A stretch of DNA of 64,000 nt from Legionella cherrii (lineage in GTDB: Bacteria > Pseudomonadota > Gammaproteobacteria > Legionellales > Legionellaceae): assembly GCF_900635815.1 (NCBI RefSeq), contig NZ_LR134173.1, forward strand, positions 1,029,501-1,093,500, read 5' to 3'. The position numbers and the translations under genes were made by a program. Shown here one piece after another: positions 37,126 through 47,026 of the stretch (its first letter is position 1; each line of letters begins with the position of its first letter). The notes beneath the pieces were generated by a model. That model was not told where the DNA came from and ran no database searches. It saw only the letters and a program-made list of their open reading frames with translations.

Positions 37126-38517
37126 CTAGTCATCCCTTTTCAGCACAATCATTTTTTCTTTGGACATATCCTTCATCGTCCACGGTATTCCGCCCACGCC
37201 GTAACCTGATTGCTTTAATCCAGCAAAGGGCATCCAATCGGTGCGGAAAGCGGTATGCTCGTTAATGAGCACCGTCGAGGCCTCAAGACCTTCTGCTGCC
37301 TGCAATGCGGGTGTTAACTCTTCAGAAAATACGCTGGCTTGAAAGGCAAAGGGTAATGAGTTTGCGATCTCAATTGCTTGCTCTATCTCTTCATATTCAT
37401 AAACACAGGTTACAGGACCAAAAATTTCCAATTGGGATACTTTGGCATCAGCGGACGGCTTGAGCAGTACTGCGGGAATTAAAGTGGTTTCAGAAAGACG
37501 ACCGCCGCCAAACAATTTTGCTCCTTTGGCTACGGCTTCATCAATCCAGGATACGACGCGCTCTGTTTCGCGGGGGAGAATCAATGGCCCGACTTCCGTC
37601 TCTTTTAAAAGGGGATCACCCACGCGCAGTGCTTTGACCCGCTCCACGAATTCATCCATGAATGAAGCGATAATCTCTTTATGTACAAAAATCCGTTGTA
37701 CGGAAACACACACTTGTCCGGCGTGATAATAGCCGCCTTTAATAAGGGCTTGCGTGGTTTTAGTCTGATTCGCACTGCGATCGACAATTACGGGTGCTGC
37801 GCCACCATGTTCTAAGGCACAACGAGTCCCTGGTGCCAGTTTGCTGCGTAAATACCAACCTACTTTTGCTGAACCAATAAAACTTAAAAAAGCAACTCGC
37901 TTATCCGTGGCGAGTTGTTCGGCTAAAGCATTGTCATCTGTAATGAGCGTCTGACACCATTCTTCAGCAAGACCGGCTTGTCGTAATAACTGAATCAGTT
38001 CGATGCACGATAAGGGAGTAGTCGTTGCCGGCTTAATAATTACTGGACAACCCACCGCGATTGCAGGCGCCACTTGGTGAACAATGAGGTTTAGGGGATG
38101 ATTAAAGGCAGAAATAGCCGCCACTACGCCAATCGGTTCTTTAATCGTAAATGCCCAGCGGTTATCACTGGCAGGGGTAAGTCCCATAGGAATTTCTTTG
38201 CCTGCAAAATGTCGTAGTTCTTCGGCCGCATCGTTTAATCCATCGATGGCACGAGTCACTTCAATTGCCGCATCAGTAAACGGCTTGCCTCCTTCTTGTG
38301 CAATAAGCCGGGCAAAGCGGTCTTGATCCGCTGCCAATAATTGGGCGGCACCTTTCAGGATGCTCATGCGTTCGTGAGGTTTCAGCCAAGCATCGCGATT
38401 TTTTAAGGCAGATGCCGCTGTATTAAGCTTGGTTGCAAGTGCTTGGGCATCATCTGCAGGAATTTCTTTGATTAATGTCCGATCAAATGCATGTACCACG
38501 TGCAGGGTTTTTTTCAT
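37126..38517 (-). CDS. NAD(P)-dependent aldehyde dehydrogenase
   Basis: A 463-residue aldehyde dehydrogenase, oxidising an aldehyde to the acid or acyl product. The Rossmann region has PIGVVAAISAFNHPLNL and IKPATTTPLSC; the general base Glu is in ALEHGGAAPVIV; the catalytic Cys is in YYHAGQVCVSVQR; and FGPVTCVYEY and FAGLKQSGYGVGG follow. The ATG overlaps the stop of the upstream acetolactate synthase-like gene by one base, and AAGGTGA precedes it. The two gene products are therefore probably made together, and an aldehyde derived from a 2-oxo acid is a reasonable substrate guess. Exact substrate unknown. Confidence 0.92.
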   Translation of the reverse strand: MKKTLHVVHAFDRTLIKEIPADDAQALATKLNTAASALKNRDAWLKPHERMSILKGAAQLLAADQDRFARLIAQEGGKPFTDAAIEVTRAIDGLNDAAEELRHFAGKEIPMGLTPASDNRWAFTIKEPIGVVAAISAFNHPLNLIVHQVAPAIAVGCPVIIKPATTTPLSCIELIQLLRQAGLAEEWCQTLITDDNALAEQLATDKRVAFLSFIGSAKVGWYLRSKLAPGTRCALEHGGAAPVIVDRSANQTKTTQALIKGGYYHAGQVCVSVQRIFVHKEIIASFMDEFVERVKALRVGDPLLKETEVGPLILPRETERVVSWIDEAVAKGAKLFGGGRLSETTLIPAVLLKPSADAKVSQLEIFGPVTCVYEYEEIEQAIEIANSLPFAFQASVFSEELTPALQAAEGLEASTVLINEHTAFRTDWMPFAGLKQSGYGVGGIPWTMKDMSKEKMIVLKRDD

Positions 38518-40163
38518 TATTTCACCTTTTGCTCTGGTGGCAACCGATTTTGTAATTCATCCACAAGTACGCGTTTATTCTCCGAGTAATCGATTGGAAA
38601 AATGACCAGATGCACTCCTCCCTCCTTGAATGCGTTCTCCAAAATGGATTGAAAATCTTGAATGTGCTTCACTCGTGTACCCCGCGCCCCATAAGCTTCT
38701 GCATATTTGACTAAATCGGGATTCGAGAAGGTCATTCCAAAATCAGGGAAGTGATCTACTGCTTGTTTCCAACGGATCATGCCAAAAGCGTGGTCTTCGA
38801 TCACGAGGACGACAAGGTTTAATTTAAGGCGAACAGCGGTTTCTAATTCTTGGCTGTTCATCATAAACCCCCCGTCGCCACACACCGCCATCACCCGGCG
38901 CTCAGGATACAACAGTGAGGCCATAATGGCTGACGGAAGACCTGCGCCCATGGTCGCGAGGGCATTGTCCAGAAGAATGGTATTAGCCATTTGGGTGCGA
39001 TAATTTCGCGCAAACCAGATTTTATACATGCCATTGTCCAGCGCGAGAATCCCATCGCGTGGCATCACTTGCCGAACATCATGAACCATGCGTTGCGGTG
39101 TAAAGCGATCTTCAGTAGAGCGCGCGGTAATTTTACTTAAAATACCTTCTCGCAATGGCAGGAGGGCATCTGCATGAGGAATCTTGCCTTCTATCTTATC
39201 GGCCAGCAGTTTTAAGGAGGGGCCCATATCGCCAATAACCTCTGCCTGGGGGAAATAAATTTTTTCTACAGTAGCGGATTGGTAGCCGACATGAATGACT
39301 TTCAGATGAGGTCCCATGATAAACGGTGGTTTTTCAACCGTGCTATGGCCAATGGTAATAATGAGGTCGGCTTGCTCTATCGCCTCATGCACATAATCAC
39401 GTTCTGAAAGGGCTGCAGTACCCATATAAAGTTCTGTGGTTACAGAAACCGTGCCTTTACCCATCTGCGTGGTGAAATAGGGGATATTCGTTCGAGTAAT
39501 AAATTGGGCCAGCGCATTGGTTGCTCGGGGACGGGAAGCTGCTGCGCCCAACATAACCAGTGGACGCTTCGCCGCCATGATCATTTCAGCCGCACGATTG
39601 AGCGCTTGCTCACTCGCAATAGGGTATTCAAAAGGATGGGGCGGAATGAGGGGCACCGGTTTGCATTTTTCTGCAGCAATGTCTTCGGGCAGTTCTAAAT
39701 GAACTGGGCCGGGGGTTTCTTCTTCTGCAAGGTGAAATGCTTCTCGTACTATAGTAGGAATCATTGACGGGGATACTATTTGGCGAGACATTTTGGTTAA
39801 AGGTTGCATTGCCGCCACGGTATTTACCATCTGAAATCGTGCTTGCCGTGAGGATAAAACACCTTTTTGTCCTGTAATCATGATCATGGGCATGTGCCCA
39901 AGAAGAGCATAAGCTGCCCCGGTGGTAAGATTGAGGGCTCCAGGGCCAAGCGTGGTGAGACAAACCCCAGCCTTACCCGTTAAGCGACCATAGGTTGCTG
40001 CCATGAATGCAGCGGCTTGTTCATGCCGGGTCAGTACCAGTTCAATGGACGAGTTGCGAAGCGCTTCAACAACGTCAAGATTTTCCTCGCCGGGAATGCC
40101 AAAAATGTGTTTCACCCCTTCGTTTTCCAGGGCTGCAACTAGGAGTTCGGCGCCTTTAATCAT
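38517..40163 (-). CDS. Acetolactate synthase-like thiamine diphosphate enzyme
   Basis: Full-length ThDP enzyme (548 residues from ATG 40163). Features are HIFGIPGEENLDVVEAL, the catalytic Glu in LTRHEQAAAFMAATYGRLTG, LTTLGPGALNLTTGAAYA, and CGDGGFMMNSQELETAVRL followed by VIEDHAFGMIRW. The C-terminus DYSENKRVLVDEL is like catabolic acetolactate synthases (AlsS), which do not need a regulatory subunit; no ilvN-like gene is nearby. ATG 40163 with GAGGG 5 bases upstream is preferred over ATG 40175. The gene is first in an operon with aldehyde dehydrogenase, which suggests that the true substrate may not be pyruvate alone. Confidence 0.88.
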   Translation of the reverse strand: MIKGAELLVAALENEGVKHIFGIPGEENLDVVEALRNSSIELVLTRHEQAAAFMAATYGRLTGKAGVCLTTLGPGALNLTTGAAYALLGHMPMIMITGQKGVLSSRQARFQMVNTVAAMQPLTKMSRQIVSPSMIPTIVREAFHLAEEETPGPVHLELPEDIAAEKCKPVPLIPPHPFEYPIASEQALNRAAEMIMAAKRPLVMLGAAASRPRATNALAQFITRTNIPYFTTQMGKGTVSVTTELYMGTAALSERDYVHEAIEQADLIITIGHSTVEKPPFIMGPHLKVIHVGYQSATVEKIYFPQAEVIGDMGPSLKLLADKIEGKIPHADALLPLREGILSKITARSTEDRFTPQRMVHDVRQVMPRDGILALDNGMYKIWFARNYRTQMANTILLDNALATMGAGLPSAIMASLLYPERRVMAVCGDGGFMMNSQELETAVRLKLNLVVLVIEDHAFGMIRWKQAVDHFPDFGMTFSNPDLVKYAEAYGARGTRVKHIQDFQSILENAFKEGGVHLVIFPIDYSENKRVLVDELQNRLPPEQKVK

Positions 40164-40385
40164 AGTATCCCTCATCTTTTCAAAAGAATCCTTATCTCCA
40201 TATTATAGGCTTATATTTTTTATTGCGTTTGTTCTATCAAGGAATGGCATTTCTACCGCAGGCAGAGAATCATTGCTCAAATAGTTCCCTCCTTATAATA
40301 ATTACTTGATTTAATTTGAAATAAAACGAAAAAAATTATCTTTTTATGGGGGCATAACGTAGACTCTTTTCTTTTTTATAACGTC

Positions 40386-41309
40386 ATGTATAAAATGCTT
40401 GCTAAATCTGAAAAACCAATACCAACTGAGACCACAACGCACACTCCTTCTCGGTTACAAGACCTTGTTCTCACCAAGATTGCTCAAGATTATCCGTCGC
40501 TTAGTTTGCGCATTATTCACGATGAACGTCTTAAGATACCGAATTTTAAAGAGTTTTTAAAAATTAACTCTGCATTCATTAATCTATTGCCCAAAGAATT
40601 GAAGCTTACAATCATTGAGCTGCTTTCGATCAAGGACAGGAAATCAGTAATGAAAGTGAGTAAAGAATGGCGTCAACTTGTAGCCCATGCAGCAAATTCG
40701 CACCTGGATGCCGTTGCTGGCAAACTGGAGCCTATTGTGACTTTTGATTTTGTTCCTGTGATGGAACAATTGTTGTTTCGAGTTGAGGATTATTTTCAAA
40801 GAAATCGGAAACGAGCGACGCAGGTGGAACAAGTAAGGCAATTAAAAACGGATATGTCCTTATTAACCAAGCCGTTGGCAAAATTTCTTCATTGCCAGAG
40901 ATCGATAAATAAAATTCTAGCAGCCCTAAAACCAGCACCTCGGTCTGGAGTCAGTTTTTTTTCTAAGCTTGATAAACCTCAAAATAATGAGTTGCTTGAA
41001 ATTATCCTATCCTACAGCCCAGAATGCTTAAAATTAGCCAAAGAGCCTTGGTTTAAAGAAGTAATGATTTATGGTGAACTTGCTCCTGAACATTCTGTTT
41101 CCAAATTGTTTGCTGATGCTTTTGCAGAAATAAAAAATTTGCAAAACGCAGCCGTAAAATTGGATGCGGGATTAAAATTTAAAGGTGGATTAACGCTTTC
41201 TCAACATACTCTTGCCACACTCTTTCCCGCTTCGCGCGCAGAGATAGAATCCGAATTGTCGATCCCGACCGTCTCACTTTCCATAGCACCGTTTCGTTTT
41301 GCGAAGTAA
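40386..41309 (+). CDS. F-box protein; candidate Dot/Icm effector
   Basis: A 307-residue protein with a clear F-box at residues ~67-100: LLPKELKLTIIELLSIKDRK followed by SVMKVSKEWRQLV, matching 'LP-E-h-x-x-I-h-x-x-L ... V-x-k-x-W'. In eukaryotes the F-box binds Skp1 in SCF ubiquitin ligases. The rest (~105-307) is helical with no recognised substrate-binding repeat. No signal peptide is seen. Bacterial F-box proteins are almost always translocated effectors; in Legionella by Dot/Icm. The last 36 bases overlap the 3' end of the convergent gene. Confidence 0.82.
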   Translation: MYKMLAKSEKPIPTETTTHTPSRLQDLVLTKIAQDYPSLSLRIIHDERLKIPNFKEFLKINSAFINLLPKELKLTIIELLSIKDRKSVMKVSKEWRQLVAHAANSHLDAVAGKLEPIVTFDFVPVMEQLLFRVEDYFQRNRKRATQVEQVRQLKTDMSLLTKPLAKFLHCQRSINKILAALKPAPRSGVSFFSKLDKPQNNELLEIILSYSPECLKLAKEPWFKEVMIYGELAPEHSVSKLFADAFAEIKNLQNAAVKLDAGLKFKGGLTLSQHTLATLFPASRAEIESELSIPTVSLSIAPFRFAK

Positions 41310-42059
41310 GCGGAGCAATTTGATGTTGAGTTTATTTTCCAATTCGGCAAGAGTGGTTTGATGAGCGTCTGAATGCAAATCGCCCACCGGTGATTTGCTG
41401 GCAAATAAAATATAATTATTGCTTACTGTAGGACACATAAAGAGTTCAGCAAAATAATCCTGCAGGCATTGAATAAAAGGGGAACCCAATTCAGGAAGCT
41501 CGTGATAATTGATCACCAGCCACCCCTTATCATCCAAAATTCGATGGGATTGTTCTATAAATTGCTGTTGGATTTGGAATGCTTCCATCCCATAATCGAG
41601 GTACATATCAGCAAAAACGATCTGCGTGCTGTGACTCTTTTGAAATTTGATTGCGGTTTGTGCATCCGCAATAAGTATCTCAATATTTTTAGCCGCAGGT
41701 AATTGAAAAAAATCCATCGCGACTTCATGAACTTTTTTACGCAGTTCGATACAAAACAGCGAGCATTCGGGGAGAAGAAAATGAAGGCAATGAAGCAAAC
41801 TTCCTCCGCCTAATCCTAATAACGTGATGTGGGTTGGATGAATAAATGCCAGAGCCAACAACATTACGCGTGTGTACTCATGGACGGGAATATGAGGGTA
41901 TTGAAGATAAATACCGGTTTGATCATAGACTGGGTCAAAGTTAAGTGCTCGGATACTTCCTCTATCAATAACAAAAATATCACCCCAAGAATCATTGGTG
42001 CGATAGATAATGGTGTTGCCAAAAAAATCATGATCACTAAATTTGTTCTTCGAGCTCAA
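41274..42059 (-). CDS. Spermidine synthase-like SAM-dependent protein
   Basis: A 261-residue protein of the spermidine/spermine synthase superfamily. The SAM-type nucleotide-binding motif ITLLGLGGGSLLHCLHF is followed by the acidic CIELRKKVHEVA and IEILIADAQTAI, and VFADMYLDYGME. The start is probably TTG 42059, with AAAGGA about 7 bases upstream. The N-terminal part is shorter than true spermidine synthase and the D(D/A)-type catalytic pocket is not obvious, so it could be another methyl- or aminopropyl-transferase. It overlaps the F-box gene by 36 bases at the 3' ends. Confidence 0.8.
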   Translation of the reverse strand: MSSKNKFSDHDFFGNTIIYRTNDSWGDIFVIDRGSIRALNFDPVYDQTGIYLQYPHIPVHEYTRVMLLALAFIHPTHITLLGLGGGSLLHCLHFLLPECSLFCIELRKKVHEVAMDFFQLPAAKNIEILIADAQTAIKFQKSHSTQIVFADMYLDYGMEAFQIQQQFIEQSHRILDDKGWLVINYHELPELGSPFIQCLQDYFAELFMCPTVSNNYILFASKSPVGDLHSDAHQTTLAELENKLNIKLLRLLRKTKRCYGK

Positions 42060-42180
42060 TTCAAATCCTTTAATACATAGCGCTTTGATCCGATTAAAGT
42101 AGGCGCCTATTTATTCTGACTTATTATAGCGATTGTTCAATACAACTTGATTCGGAATTTTGCGATTGAGTAGCGTGTTA

Positions 42181-42222
42181 AGACTACAGGCCTTGGTTTT
42201 AATTTTCCTTGGCCTATAGTCT
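42181..42222 (-). terminator. Hairpin after the von Willebrand A gene
   Basis: AGACTACAGGCC and GGCCTATAGTCT pair with one mismatch around an 18-base AT-rich loop, 11 bases after the stop of the minus-strand gene. No T run follows, so its action as a terminator is likely but not certain. Confidence 0.5.
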
Positions 42223-42232
42223 AACAGAGGAC

Positions 42233-43750
42233 TTAAAGAAATGTTGGCGTTACTGATGGGGTAGGAACATCTGTCTTGGGCGTATTTTGCACTGCAAACA
42301 CACCATGTTGAACTGCTGTTTTTGCGATACCAGGTAATAGCACAGAGTCCATTGGTTTCTTCGCTAACGATCGTTGATCATCGAGCAATATTTTACCATT
42401 ACTGTCCGTGATCGTTAAATGCAGACGCTCATTATTCTTATGGAGCTGGGGCTTTAAAGCAACAAATTGGCCAGACATGTCAAACGAACAAACATACTCT
42501 TCTGATTGTGTATCCAAAGTAGAACTTCCTGCCACTTCAAGACGACAAGTGAATAACTCTCTGGCTGCTGCCCATTCCTGTAACTTATCCTGTTGAGATA
42601 ACGCCTCAATAAAATCAACGGTATTTGTATTTATAATTGGAGAGGCAAATGCATTCGCCACTTTTTGTAATACCTCTGGTTGTTTTACTCCATAACTCAA
42701 AATGAAGAATTTATTTTTCACACGAATTAAAGAAGTTTCCTCACCTAAGGACTCTACTGTACGTTCCAGTTGATTTATGAGTAGGGATTCATAATCTGAC
42801 GAATTTATTCCGTCTGTAAATAATAAAATATTATTGTGTAGTTTCGAGTGAGTCAGCATCGCTAATTGATCGACGACCGTCGCATAAAGCCGTGTTGAAC
42901 CGTCTGCTGATAATCTGTTCACCTCATACTTGAGTCGGCTCATATCTTGTTTGCGGAAATTACCAACAGTTCGATTTTCCGTATTGAATTCAGAGATATT
43001 GATGACTGCATCGGGTTGGTATTGAAATAAGGCATCCGCCAGTTCGATGACACTCTTTTTTAATGTATCTAAATTCTTTCCAAACATACTGCCGCTTGTA
43101 TCCAAAACAAAATGATAGGCAGGTGGGGTCAGTGCATCAGGAACGAAGAAGTAAGGTGTTACTTCAGTTATATCGGCACTTACTTTTTTCTCGGCATAGA
43201 AAACCTTTCTATTTTCAAACAGTTCTGAATAGGCAAAAAGTAAAGGTGATTGTCCATCAATTAAAATAAGTTCTTGTTTGTGCGCTTTTAAATATTCTTT
43301 AATATTAAATTTTATCTTTTCACCGTCGATGCTCATGTATTTATAATTTAAAGCACTAAATATTGGTCCATAAACAGCAGAGGGAAGTTGGATATTAAGG
43401 TATTCTTGTTGCTCGTCTAATGTGTCTTTGAGTTGTAAAATATCCAATAACGCGAGACAGGATTTTTTGAGTGTTTCACTATTTTTACTGTCAGAGCAGG
43501 TTGCATTGGCAATCTCCTCAGCAAGCAACTCAGCGACGGTTCTTCGCTTAATCGGTAGTTTTACAGCATCCTTTTGTAGGAGATTTTGCAAATTTGCAGC
43601 CAACTCCTCACCTTCTTTGATACTTTCCGGATTAAAAATGATACGTTCATCTTTGCATGTAACCTGTTCTTTTTTGACGGGAATACCCATAGCGTGCAAC
43701 AACTCCACCATATTCTTTGTACGCAAGACATTATTAATAAGATGCTTCAT
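42233..43750 (-). CDS. von Willebrand factor A (vWA) domain protein
   Basis: A 505-residue protein. A vWA domain at about residues 210-390 has an intact metal-ion site: FVLDTSGSMFG (D-x-S-x-S), DGSTRLYATVV (Thr) and LLFTDGINSSD (Asp). The N-terminal 200 residues are helical and unrecognised; the C-terminal ~110 residues look like a beta-sandwich (SLAKKPMDSVLLPG). There is no signal peptide, so it acts in the cytoplasm or is translocated. AAAGGGG about 6 bases before ATG 43750 supports the start. vWA domains bind protein partners; partner unknown. Confidence 0.85.
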   Translation of the reverse strand: MKHLINNVLRTKNMVELLHAMGIPVKKEQVTCKDERIIFNPESIKEGEELAANLQNLLQKDAVKLPIKRRTVAELLAEEIANATCSDSKNSETLKKSCLALLDILQLKDTLDEQQEYLNIQLPSAVYGPIFSALNYKYMSIDGEKIKFNIKEYLKAHKQELILIDGQSPLLFAYSELFENRKVFYAEKKVSADITEVTPYFFVPDALTPPAYHFVLDTSGSMFGKNLDTLKKSVIELADALFQYQPDAVINISEFNTENRTVGNFRKQDMSRLKYEVNRLSADGSTRLYATVVDQLAMLTHSKLHNNILLFTDGINSSDYESLLINQLERTVESLGEETSLIRVKNKFFILSYGVKQPEVLQKVANAFASPIINTNTVDFIEALSQQDKLQEWAAARELFTCRLEVAGSSTLDTQSEEYVCSFDMSGQFVALKPQLHKNNERLHLTITDSNGKILLDDQRSLAKKPMDSVLLPGIAKTAVQHGVFAVQNTPKTDVPTPSVTPTFL

Positions 43751-43907
43751 AAAAATCCCCTTTTATTAAAATAGATGCAAAGTTGTCGGGAATAATACAC
43801 AGAAATAAAAGGGAAAAATAGCCAAAGATCTTATATTACCCAATATAGCGGATTGTATGCTCGTTCAAACACTCCGTGACTGAAAAACAAAAGTACGGAA
43901 TGCTTCA

Positions 43908-44327
43908 TTAGGCTCCAATAATTTTTACTAAAACTCGCTTATCGCGGCATCCATCGAATTCGCCATAAAAAATTTGTTCCCAAGGTCCAAAATCTAGTTC
44001 GCCGTTGGTGATTGCGACTACAACCTCACGCCCCATGATTTGTCTCTTGATATGGGCATCCGCATTATCCTCTCCGGTGTCGTTATGTTGATAATGCGAT
44101 AAGGGTTCATGAGGGGCAATTTGTTCCAACCACTTTTTATAATCTTGATGGAGGCCTTCTTCATCATCGTTGATAAAAACGGAAGCGGTAATATGCATTG
44201 CATTTACTAAAACGAATCCTTCCTGAATGCCACTGTCTTTCAAGCATTCTTGTACTTTATCGGTTATGTTGATAAATCCCATACGCTCGGGAATGTGAAA
44301 CCATAATTCTTTTCTATAAGTTTTCAT
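43908..44327 (-). CDS. YjbQ / UPF0047 family protein
   Basis: A 139-residue protein of the YjbQ (UPF0047) family. The conserved segments are all present: [20 protein letters not shown], the [13 protein letters not shown] segment, [20 protein letters not shown] and [10 protein letters not shown]. coli YjbQ has weak thiamine-phosphate synthase activity, but the natural role is unclear. It stands alone between the vWA gene and a divergent hypothetical gene. Confidence 0.9.
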   Translation of the reverse strand: MKTYRKELWFHIPERMGFINITDKVQECLKDSGIQEGFVLVNAMHITASVFINDDEEGLHQDYKKWLEQIAPHEPLSHYQHNDTGEDNADAHIKRQIMGREVVVAITNGELDFGPWEQIFYGEFDGCRDKRVLVKIIGA

Positions 44328-44449
44328 TGAATATTTCAGGTCCTCAGCAAGGATAAATTAAATAACAAGGTTAATCCTTTTTTTTTTGTGCCACTAGAGC
44401 TTATAATTTGCTATAATTGTATTAGTTTTGCACCAGAAAGAGGGTAATT

Positions 44450-45151
44450 ATGTTTGATCGTTCAAAAGATGTTAAAAAAGATCTCGATAATATACGAGCA
44501 GTTTCTGAATTTAAACAAGTTTATCAACAAGTAACCGAGGACATGTTGGAAGCCGAGCAGTGGACACCAGATGAGAAGGAGGCGATGCATTTACTCTCTG
44601 AGGGACATGATCCAGAAGCCATTCGTAAACAAGTGAGATTAGATGAAGAGTCAAATAAAAAAATAGCAGATATGTATTTTATGATTTTGCTCAACACAAT
44701 CATACGAAACAAAACGAAAATGCCATTTAATCTACCTGAAAATGAAATTGATTCTTGGCCTGATAATTATTCCAGAAATCAGTTTGCTGCCGATCTATTG
44801 AAGCATAAAAAAGAATTGAGTGCTTCGCCTGTCGGCAAAGAAGTAATGAAAACTGCTTCGGAATATGCTGCATTATATGAAAGCACGGTGGGTCCAAAAC
44901 CTGATCGATCAGTTGAGCAATCGGAACAAGGGAATACATCACAACAAAATGAAAGTTCTGCTGTCGATAAAGCATGCAATACTGTAGGCTTTTTATATGG
45001 TCTAGTCGATGGATTATCGTTTAGTGCGGCTCAACCATTCCCCAGCGCGCTCACGATGGGCAGTGAGTCAGCAAGTGCAGGATATGCTGCTGGGATGTTT
45101 GCAAAAGGTGTTTTTGAAATGGGCGGGTTGGTTGCATCGTTAATGAAGTAA
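44450..45151 (+). CDS. Hypothetical protein (233 aa) with Gly/Ala-rich C-terminus
   Basis: A protein with a charged helical N-terminal half (FKQVYQQVTEDMLEAEQW onwards), a Gln/Ser-rich linker near residues 150-170, and a C-terminus of small and hydrophobic residues (SASAGYAAGMFAKGVFEMGG) that could contact membrane. GAGGG about 5 bases before ATG 44450 supports the start. I do not recognise a family. A short hairpin follows (CGCTTA...TAAGCG, 45153-45170), overlapping the expected terminator position. Confidence 0.62.
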   Translation: MFDRSKDVKKDLDNIRAVSEFKQVYQQVTEDMLEAEQWTPDEKEAMHLLSEGHDPEAIRKQVRLDEESNKKIADMYFMILLNTIIRNKTKMPFNLPENEIDSWPDNYSRNQFAADLLKHKKELSASPVGKEVMKTASEYAALYESTVGPKPDRSVEQSEQGNTSQQNESSAVDKACNTVGFLYGLVDGLSFSAAQPFPSALTMGSESASAGYAAGMFAKGVFEMGGLVASLMK

Positions 45152-45241
45152 GCGCTTAATTCAATAAGCGTTAGAAAATTTCTGATGCATTCGTCGCATT
45201 ACATATCTTTTGCTTACAAACGGTGTAGGGGTTAAAAGACC

Positions 45242-46237
45242 CTAGCGATTTATAAAAGCACTTGCCTGTTTGGCACAGCCTTTCTGAGTTTCAGCGCTCA
45301 CAAAATCGATGAAATGACGGAGGGCAGGAGTTAAGCCTTTTTTGGAAGGATAAATTAGGTACAAACTCGCAGTCGATAAAGACCAATCTTCCAGAATACG
45401 ACTGAATGCACCATTATTAATTTCTTGCTGGCACAACTCTAGAGGAAGCAGTGCGACACCTAAATCCGCTAAAGCGGCCTGTTTCAATATCATCCATTCG
45501 TTGCTTTCAAGTCTGGAGGATAATTGCAGGCTCACTTTTTCTCCTGTCTGATGTACGAATTGTATTTGCTGATATCCTTCGCCTCTACTTTTTCCCAACC
45601 AAGAGATTTTCGTTAAATCATGTGGCGTCTGAAGGGCTGGATTCTTATTCAGGTAATCAGGGGTGGCGACCAGCACGTGGGTGCTTTCTCCAAGTTTTTT
45701 TGCGATGAGATTGGAATCAGTTAAATCATTGATCTGAAAACGTAAGGCCACATCAAATCCTTCTTCAATTAAATCTACCTTTCGGTCATTAGCATAGAGA
45801 TGGATCTGGATGTCAGGATATTTTTGCATAAAATGGATCAGAATCAGGCCGAAATCCGATTGCGCAAATAAAGTAGGACACGTCACATGAATTCGTCCTT
45901 TGGGTTGAAGTTGTGCTTGTTGTGCTGCATCTTGAGCAAAACTTGCTTGATTCACCATGGCGATGCTGTGCTCATAAACCAAGCGCCCAATGTCGGTTAG
46001 ACTGAGAGTACGTGTAGAGCGGTTCAGTAAACGCACCCCTAAATGATTTTCTAATTCGCTAATTCGTCTGCTTAGCTTGGATTTAGTCAGCATCAAACTT
46101 TGACTGGCTTTAGTGAAGCTTCCTTCATCAACCACACGACAAAAATAAAATAAATCATTTAAATCAGGTAAAAAATGGTTCAAGGGTAATCCTATTAAAA
46201 AGCACTTATTGGTGACAATTATAGGACAATGTTTCAT
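45242..46237 (-). CDS. LysR-family transcriptional regulator
   Basis: A 331-residue LysR-type regulator: N-terminal winged helix-turn-helix (FYFCRVVDEGSFTKASQSLM, TKSKLSRRISELENHLGVRL) and a C-terminal substrate-binding domain. At the start, ATG 46237 gives a 17-20 residue extension; a TTG at 46183 preceded by AGGAT would give the usual ~310 residues and may be the real start. It is divergent from the azoreductase gene 71 bases away, the classic arrangement for a LysR regulator and its target, so it probably controls that gene in response to quinones or other electrophiles. This is inferred from context. Confidence 0.9.
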   Translation of the reverse strand: MKHCPIIVTNKCFLIGLPLNHFLPDLNDLFYFCRVVDEGSFTKASQSLMLTKSKLSRRISELENHLGVRLLNRSTRTLSLTDIGRLVYEHSIAMVNQASFAQDAAQQAQLQPKGRIHVTCPTLFAQSDFGLILIHFMQKYPDIQIHLYANDRKVDLIEEGFDVALRFQINDLTDSNLIAKKLGESTHVLVATPDYLNKNPALQTPHDLTKISWLGKSRGEGYQQIQFVHQTGEKVSLQLSSRLESNEWMILKQAALADLGVALLPLELCQQEINNGAFSRILEDWSLSTASLYLIYPSKKGLTPALRHFIDFVSAETQKGCAKQASAFINR

Positions 46238-46308
46238 GAAATAACCAGATTATCTTTTATTGTTTTATATATATGCTTAATTAAAAGAATGAAAGCTGTG
46301 GAGGTTTT

Positions 46309-46920
46309 ATGAAATTATTAGCTTTAGATTCAAGTATCCTTGAAGCAGGCTCCGTATCACGCCAATTAATGACTCATTATTTAAATCATTGGCAACGTAC
46401 ATATCCCACAGGAGAAGTGATTTATCGTGATTTGGATAAGCAAGGTCTTAGCCACCTATCCTCTGAGTCATTGATTGCTGCCAAGCAGCCAGAAACTATT
46501 CGATCCGAAGCGTTAAAAAATGAGTTGGCGCTTGCTGAAATGGTGTTGCATGAATTTTTAAGTGCCGATGAAATAGTCATTGGAGCACCGATGTATAATT
46601 TTAGCATCCCCTCTCAGTTGAAGTCTTGGATTGATCGTATTTTAGTGGCTGGGAAAACATTTAAGTATACCGGGCAGGGAGTCATGGGACTTGCAGGTGA
46701 TAAGCGAGTGATTATTCTTTCTACTCGGGGTAATTTTTATACGAATAACGCATCCATGCAGGCGATGGATCATCAAGAATATTATCTGCAGGTTGTTTTT
46801 AATTTTATAGGAGTAACCCGTTTCACTGTGATACGTGCAGAAGGATTACATCTTAGCCCGGAGATCAAGACGAAAGCCATTGCTTTAGCCGAAGAAAAAA
46901 TTGAGGCGCTATTTCTTTGA
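46309..46920 (+). CDS. azoR: FMN-dependent NADH-azoreductase (AzoR family)
   Basis: A 203-residue flavodoxin-fold NAD(P)H oxidoreductase of the AzoR family, which reduces quinones and azo compounds. Family features: LLALDSSILEAGSVSRQL at the N-terminus, VIGAPMYNFSIPSQLKSWID, and VIILSTRGNFYTN. Length equals the family norm (~200). GGAGG about 6 bases before ATG 46309 supports the start. It is divergent from a LysR regulator that probably controls it. It ends the metabolic part of the window; the T6SS block begins 106 bases downstream on the other strand. Confidence 0.9.
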   Translation: MKLLALDSSILEAGSVSRQLMTHYLNHWQRTYPTGEVIYRDLDKQGLSHLSSESLIAAKQPETIRSEALKNELALAEMVLHEFLSADEIVIGAPMYNFSIPSQLKSWIDRILVAGKTFKYTGQGVMGLAGDKRVIILSTRGNFYTNNASMQAMDHQEYYLQVVFNFIGVTRFTVIRAEGLHLSPEIKTKAIALAEEKIEALFL

Positions 46921-47026
46921 ACGCTAAATCTCTAATAATAGCCCTTATTTATAATCAGCCTGGGTCTTCATGGTCTCGTTTGTTTTTGAACAAGTGCTTT
47001 GGATTTTTGAAGTTTTTGATTGGGTA

